A DNA stretch of 10,390 nucleotides, taken from Promethearchaeota archaeon (GTDB lineage: Archaea > Asgardarchaeota > Lokiarchaeia > Sigynarchaeales > SOKP01). Where the stretch lies: positions 1 through 10,390 of the forward strand of contig JAEOUI010000193.1 of assembly GCA_016839425.1 (NCBI GenBank). Direction: 5' to 3'. Below, piece after piece: positions 7,147 to 10,390 of this stretch. A model generated the notes under the pieces. That model did no database searches, was not told the DNA's origin, and saw only the letters and a list, made by a program, of their open reading frames with translations. Each line of letters opens with the position of its first letter. The stretch's first letter is position 1. The translations under genes were made by a program, and so were the position numbers.

Positions 7147-8129
7147 ACCAAGTCATGTTTGATGTAGACGATGTTTCAAACAAAATTAAGAATGGTAAAG
7201 CCTTACTCATAGCCGGGGACGAAGAATTATTAAAAAAACTGCCCGAAGGATCGTGGATTGGAGGAACGATTCCATATTTTATTGGAGAGCAAGGTGGACT
7301 CATGACCAAGGAAAAGCTTTATGTGACAGAACTCCCATCCTATATTGAAGATTTAAGTATAATTATGCACGACGAAGCTTCTTTAAAGAATGTCTTTATA
7401 GAAGAACCCGAAAAGACCTTTAGTTTTATAATAATTCCTGCTTCTTCTTCTACTCATCTCTCCTTTGCTATAAACGGTCCAAATTATGAGGGATTTGCGA
7501 CAAGACCATTAATAGGGTGGATTTCTGGAATTTTATTAGATGATTTGGGTAAAATTACGCCAAAAATAATAAATGGTATTACTAGAGAAATTCGAGACGA
7601 TGGAGCGATTCTAATGCATATTAAAATTCCTGATACTAAATATGCTGAAATAAACATTGTAAACATTTTTGAACAAGGGACAGGAGATATAATTAGTTTT
7701 GAAGATAATGGATTTAGCGTAAAAGAAGCAATAATTAATGGAATAAAACAAAATTTTGCTGAATATATAAAAGAAAAAGGAATCAATACTCAATTACCAC
7801 TCGTTGCTAATTACTCTGGAGCAATGATAAATATTAGTTTCCAATCGGTAGATGAAGATATTAAAACCGTTAATTTTTATGCTCCCGTATTCAAGGGAAT
7901 TGAATACAAACACGCAAAAGAGATACAGGATTATGTTTCGTTATTTAGATCACAAATGCCTCAAGAAGGGGATACAATAATATTTTCATGTAATTGCATC
8001 TTGAATTATTTATATTCAGAATTAGAGGGTAAAAAAACGGGAGAAATTACCGGACCTATTACTTTTGGAGAAATAGCCTATCAATTATTAAACCAAACTA
8101 TGGTATATTTAACCATAAAAGATTATTAA
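7143..8129 (+). CDS. FIST-like protein, DUF6976-type (328 aa)
   Basis: This appears to be a soluble cytoplasmic protein with no signal peptide or membrane segment. The N-terminal half has ALLIAGDEELL (20-30) and SWIGGTIPYF (37-46), then KLYVTELP. This recalls the FIST N-terminal pattern of a GCSTAGE-like loop followed by a strand. Highly characteristic stretches follow: ASSSTHLSFAINGP near 100-113, GFATRPLIGWISG at 117-129 and NIFEQGTGD at 174-182. The C-terminal part has FSCNCILNYLY (281-291), then TGPITFGEI (303-311) and LNQTMVYL. This matches the FIST C-terminal signature of a GEI motif followed by NQT. FIST domains are thought to bind small ligands in signalling. I recall this full-length form as family DUF6976, mostly bacterial, so transfer from bacteria is possible. 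Cys283 and Cys285 may be functional. Start TTG is set by the ribosome site at 7129 and the 4-base overlap with the upstream gene. Confidence 0.82.
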   Translation: MNQVMFDVDDVSNKIKNGKALLIAGDEELLKKLPEGSWIGGTIPYFIGEQGGLMTKEKLYVTELPSYIEDLSIIMHDEASLKNVFIEEPEKTFSFIIIPASSSTHLSFAINGPNYEGFATRPLIGWISGILLDDLGKITPKIINGITREIRDDGAILMHIKIPDTKYAEINIVNIFEQGTGDIISFEDNGFSVKEAIINGIKQNFAEYIKEKGINTQLPLVANYSGAMINISFQSVDEDIKTVNFYAPVFKGIEYKHAKEIQDYVSLFRSQMPQEGDTIIFSCNCILNYLYSELEGKKTGEITGPITFGEIAYQLLNQTMVYLTIKDY

Positions 8130-8130
8130 C

Positions 8131-8150
8131 TTTTTTTTATCTTTATTTTT
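8131..8150 (+). terminator. Oligo-T terminator after the FIST-like gene
   Basis: Eight consecutive T start two bases after the taa stop (8127-8129), followed by a second T run within 20 bases. T tracts on the coding strand without a hairpin are the normal archaeal termination signal. They would separate the operon from iscU. Confidence 0.6.
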
Positions 8151-8260
8151 AATCTCATTTTATTATTGGAATTTTATTTATTTATAATTGATTAACATTA
8201 ACTTTTAATGACATAATTTTATTAAAACCATAGATAGAATGTTATAAAATTGGTATTATA

Positions 8261-8632
8261 ATGTATTCAGAAAAAGTAATGGATCACTTTAAAAATCCAA
8301 GAAATATGGGTGAGATTCCAGATGCTGACGCTATAGGAGAAGTGGGAAATCCGACCTGTGGAGATCTAATGTACATCTATTTAAAAATAGAAAATGATAA
8401 AATCAAGGATATATCTTTTCAAACTTTTGGATGTGGTGCTGCTGTTGCCACATCTAGTATGATAACTGAATTGGCGAAAGGAAAATCCTTAGATGATGCG
8501 TTAAAAATCACGAGACAAGATGTTGCTGATGCTCTAGATGGACTTCCCCCCGTGAAAATGCATTGTAGCAACTTGGCAGCTGATGCATTACATGCCGCAA
8601 TAAATAAATATAAGCAAAATAATTCGAAATAA
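8261..8632 (+). CDS. iscU: Fe-S cluster scaffold protein IscU (NifU N-terminal type)
   Basis: This small cytoplasmic protein holds a nascent Fe-S cluster built from sulfur supplied by IscS and hands it to apo-proteins. The 123 residues match stand-alone IscU. All ligands are present: Cys33 with Asp35 in NPTCGDLM, Cys58 in FGCGAA, and His101-Cys102 in VKMHCSN. The start MYSEKVMDHFKNPRN is the standard family N-terminus, so ATG 8261 is right. LPPVK at 95-99 is the site that the HscA-type chaperone recognises in bacteria; whether a chaperone uses it here is unknown. There is no C-terminal NifU thioredoxin-like domain. No clear Shine-Dalgarno sequence precedes the start. Its likely partner iscS is at 353-1582 on the same strand, but three transcription units lie between them, so the two are not co-transcribed. 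No other isc or suf gene is in the window. Confidence 0.97.
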   Translation: MYSEKVMDHFKNPRNMGEIPDADAIGEVGNPTCGDLMYIYLKIENDKIKDISFQTFGCGAAVATSSMITELAKGKSLDDALKITRQDVADALDGLPPVKMHCSNLAADALHAAINKYKQNNSK

Positions 8633-8646
8633 TGTAATTAATATAA

Positions 8647-8680
8647 TTTTCTTCTTTTCGCTGATTTTTCTTAAATTTTT
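8647..8680 (+). terminator. T-rich terminator region after iscU
   Basis: Several runs of four to five T (tttt, cttcttttc, gatttttc, aattttt) occur within about 15-50 bases after the iscU stop. No hairpin is evident. This fits archaeal multi-tract termination and would isolate iscU from the copper ATPase gene. Confidence 0.45.
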
Positions 8681-8725
8681 CAGTATAAAACGCTTTTTAT
8701 TATGTTGTAAAACACTCAATTATTC

Positions 8726-8756
8726 TATATTTTATAGTAAAAACCTATATTTACTA
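8726..8756 (+). promoter_or_regulatory. Candidate TATA box with overlapping operator for the copper ATPase
   Basis: A TATA-like tatattttata lies at 8726-8736. Overlapping its end is a perfect 7-bp inverted repeat, tagtaaa (8735-8741), 8-base spacer, tttacta (8750-8756). Transcription would start near 8757, so the repeat fills the space between TATA and start site, where an archaeal repressor would block the polymerase. A metal-responsive regulator is a natural guess for a copper exporter, but no regulator gene is present in the window. Confidence 0.4.
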
Positions 8757-8785
8757 AAGTTAATAAATTTTAATAGGAAATCAAT

Positions 8786-8790
8786 AGGAG
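8786..8790 (+). promoter_or_regulatory. Shine-Dalgarno site of the copper ATPase gene
   Basis: The sequence aggag ends 10 bases before ATG 8801. It supports this start, which also places the CxxC of the first metal-binding domain at the usual distance from the N-terminus. Confidence 0.5.
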
Positions 8791-8800
8791 CAATAATTAG

Positions 8801-10390
8801 ATGGAAGAATTAAGTAATGATAAAATAAAAATTAAACTTGGAGGAATGACATGCGCCTCTTGTGCATTTAAAATCGAAACCAAATTAAAAGGTCTAGAAG
8901 GAGTCAAGAGTTCTGTAGTTAATTTTGCTAACGAAGAAGCAACCGTTGAATACAATCCAAAAAAAACAAGTTACGATAATTTTAATAAAGCAATTACAGA
9001 TCTTGGATATAAATCTTCACTTGCAAGGATGGAATTTATAATCTTAGATTCCCTCACTGAGAACCAATTTCAACAACTTATCGAAGATATTAAAAATATT
9101 GTCGGGATTCATAATGTCAGGGGCAATTTCAATGCTCAGAAAATATTTGTTGAATTTAACGAATTTAAACTACATGAAAATCAGGTATATTCAAATATAA
9201 AGAAATTAGGCGTTTCGATCGAAAAAGCTGCAGGTGTAATTGATAAAGAAATAGAGAAACATCAACAAGAAATGAGTTATCGTTTTCGTATTTTAACTGT
9301 TTCTTTAATATTTACACTAATCATCACTCCGATTAGTTGGTTTGTTCCTGCATCATTTACTCGCAATATATTATTATTACTCTTGGCAATTGGTAATTAT
9401 GGAATTGCAGGAACTTTTTTCTTAAAAGGAGCTTATAAATCTTTAAAAAATAAATCTACTAATATGGATGTGCTCGTAGCATTAGGAACAACAACTGCGC
9501 TTGTTTATTCTATTTTAACGACATTTAATATTGTTGCAGGGAAAACTTTTTATGAGGCAATGAGCATGATTTTGTCATTTTTACTCATAGGTAAATATTT
9601 TGAACATAAAACAAAAGGACAAACATCCGAAGCAATAAAAAAATTGATTGGATTACAACCAAAAACAGCCACTATTTTGAAAGATGGTAAAGAAATAGAA
9701 ATTCCAATAGAGGAGATTCAAATAGGCGATGTTTTAATCGTTCGACCTGGAGAAAAAATCCCTGTAGATGGAAGGATCGTCAAGGGAAAAACTAAAATTG
9801 ACGAGTCTATGATTACAGGAGAGAGTAAATATGCAAGAAAAGCATTAGATGATGAAGTAATAGGGGCAACAATTAATCAAACAGGACTTATCAATATAAA
9901 AACGGAAAAGATTGGGAAGGAAACGCTCTTATCTCAAATAATCGAGTTCGTTAAGCAAGCCCAGAGTAGAAAGGCAGCTAAACAGCAATTAGCAGATAAA
10001 GTTTCAAACTATTTCGTCCCTATCGTAGTATTGATCGCATCAATAGCATTTATATATTGGTTTGTATTTGCACGACTAGGTCTTGAAATTGCTCTTCTAG
10101 TTTTTACTTCAGTAGTTGTTATATCGTGCCCCTGTGCCTTGGGTTTAGCGATCCCCACGGCCGTAATGGTCGGAACAGGAAAAGGTGCAGAAAATGGATT
10201 GTTAATTAAGGGAGGTGATTCTCTAGAAGCCATAAGTAATATGAATACTCTTATTTTTGACAAAACGGGAACTCTTACAATAGGAAAGCCAAAAGTATCA
10301 AAAATTTATTCTGAAGAGGATCTCTTTGGACACGGCTTAAACGCTTCAGATATTTTATTTTATGCGGGTAGCGCTGAAATGGGATCAGAA
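8801..10390 (+). CDS. copA: Copper-transporting P1B-type ATPase CopA (partial, first 530 residues)
   Basis: This is a membrane pump that uses ATP to export Cu(+), probably to the outside of the cell. The frame is open from ATG 8801 to the window end, so roughly the last third (nucleotide-binding domain, TM5-6) is missing. In order: a heavy-metal domain with GGMTCASC (Cys18, Cys21) at about 8-73; a second domain of the same fold at 77-144 that lacks CxxC; two extra N-terminal TM helices (about 164-184 and 193-211); TM1 and TM2 (about 225-268); an actuator domain with [11 protein letters not shown] and TGES at 339-342; TM3 (about 403-425); TM4 with the ion-binding CPC at 443-445; and the phosphorylation motif DKTGT with Asp487. 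CPC plus CxxC favours Cu(+) or Ag(+); the TM5-6 residues that would settle this are outside the window. It has its own promoter candidate and does not overlap iscU. Confidence 0.95.
   Translation, partial: MEELSNDKIKIKLGGMTCASCAFKIETKLKGLEGVKSSVVNFANEEATVEYNPKKTSYDNFNKAITDLGYKSSLARMEFIILDSLTENQFQQLIEDIKNIVGIHNVRGNFNAQKIFVEFNEFKLHENQVYSNIKKLGVSIEKAAGVIDKEIEKHQQEMSYRFRILTVSLIFTLIITPISWFVPASFTRNILLLLLAIGNYGIAGTFFLKGAYKSLKNKSTNMDVLVALGTTTALVYSILTTFNIVAGKTFYEAMSMILSFLLIGKYFEHKTKGQTSEAIKKLIGLQPKTATILKDGKEIEIPIEEIQIGDVLIVRPGEKIPVDGRIVKGKTKIDESMITGESKYARKALDDEVIGATINQTGLINIKTEKIGKETLLSQIIEFVKQAQSRKAAKQQLADKVSNYFVPIVVLIASIAFIYWFVFARLGLEIALLVFTSVVVISCPCALGLAIPTAVMVGTGKGAENGLLIKGGDSLEAISNMNTLIFDKTGTLTIGKPKVSKIYSEEDLFGHGLNASDILFYAGSAEMGSE

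Noticed and set aside
7484..7793. Open frames on the minus strand within the FIST-like gene
   Set aside because: They overlap a gene with strong family motifs, are rich in Ile, Phe and Ser as expected from the antisense of AT-rich codons, and have no supporting signal.
10009..10263. An 84-residue minus-strand frame inside copA
   Set aside because: It is entirely antisense to the CPC and DKTGT region of the copper ATPase, which is certain, and has no recognisable motif.

Overview
The window is strongly AT-rich and holds seven protein genes, two of them cut by the window edges. The gene set points to an archaeon. It has an AfpA-like archaeal flavoprotein, a two-gene-type Fe-S assembly pair (IscS, IscU), a beta-CASP RNA nuclease with KH-like N-terminal modules, and a surface protein with a NosD-type beta-helix and PKD domains. 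The surface protein also carries a RING-like zinc module on its inner tail. AT-rich composition, TATA-like elements, oligo-T gene ends, mostly weak ribosome sites and this RING-like tail together suggest a member of the Asgard archaea, perhaps a Lokiarchaeia-type genome. This assignment is inference; no rRNA or other marker gene is present.

Layout. 1-163 (minus): 5' end of a flavoprotein gene. 353-1582 (plus): cysteine desulfurase IscS, divergent from the flavoprotein. 1811-4447 (plus): an 878-residue metallo-beta-lactamase/beta-CASP nuclease with a duplicated N-terminal domain and acidic insertions. 4455-6710 (minus): a 751-residue membrane-anchored surface protein, convergent with the nuclease across only 7 bp. 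6895-7146 and 7143-8129 (plus): a two-gene operon of an 83-residue charged helical protein and a FIST-like protein (a family I recall as DUF6976), overlapping by 4 bp. 8261-8632 (plus): scaffold protein IscU. 8801-10390 (plus): the first 530 residues of a CPC-type copper ATPase.

How the genes fit together. IscS and IscU form a functional pair: sulfur donor and scaffold for Fe-S clusters. They are separated by about 6.7 kb of unrelated genes. The flavoprotein and the copper ATPase fit loosely with redox and metal handling, since copper is toxic to Fe-S assembly, but nothing in the sequence proves a shared circuit. The items most worth follow-up are the surface protein with its cytoplasmic RING-like tail and cysteine ladder, the tandem KH-like module of the nuclease, the small-protein/FIST operon, and the copper ATPase whose second metal-binding domain has lost its CxxC. 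No tRNA, rRNA, CRISPR array, transposon or integrase was seen. All intergenic stretches are shorter than 300 bases.
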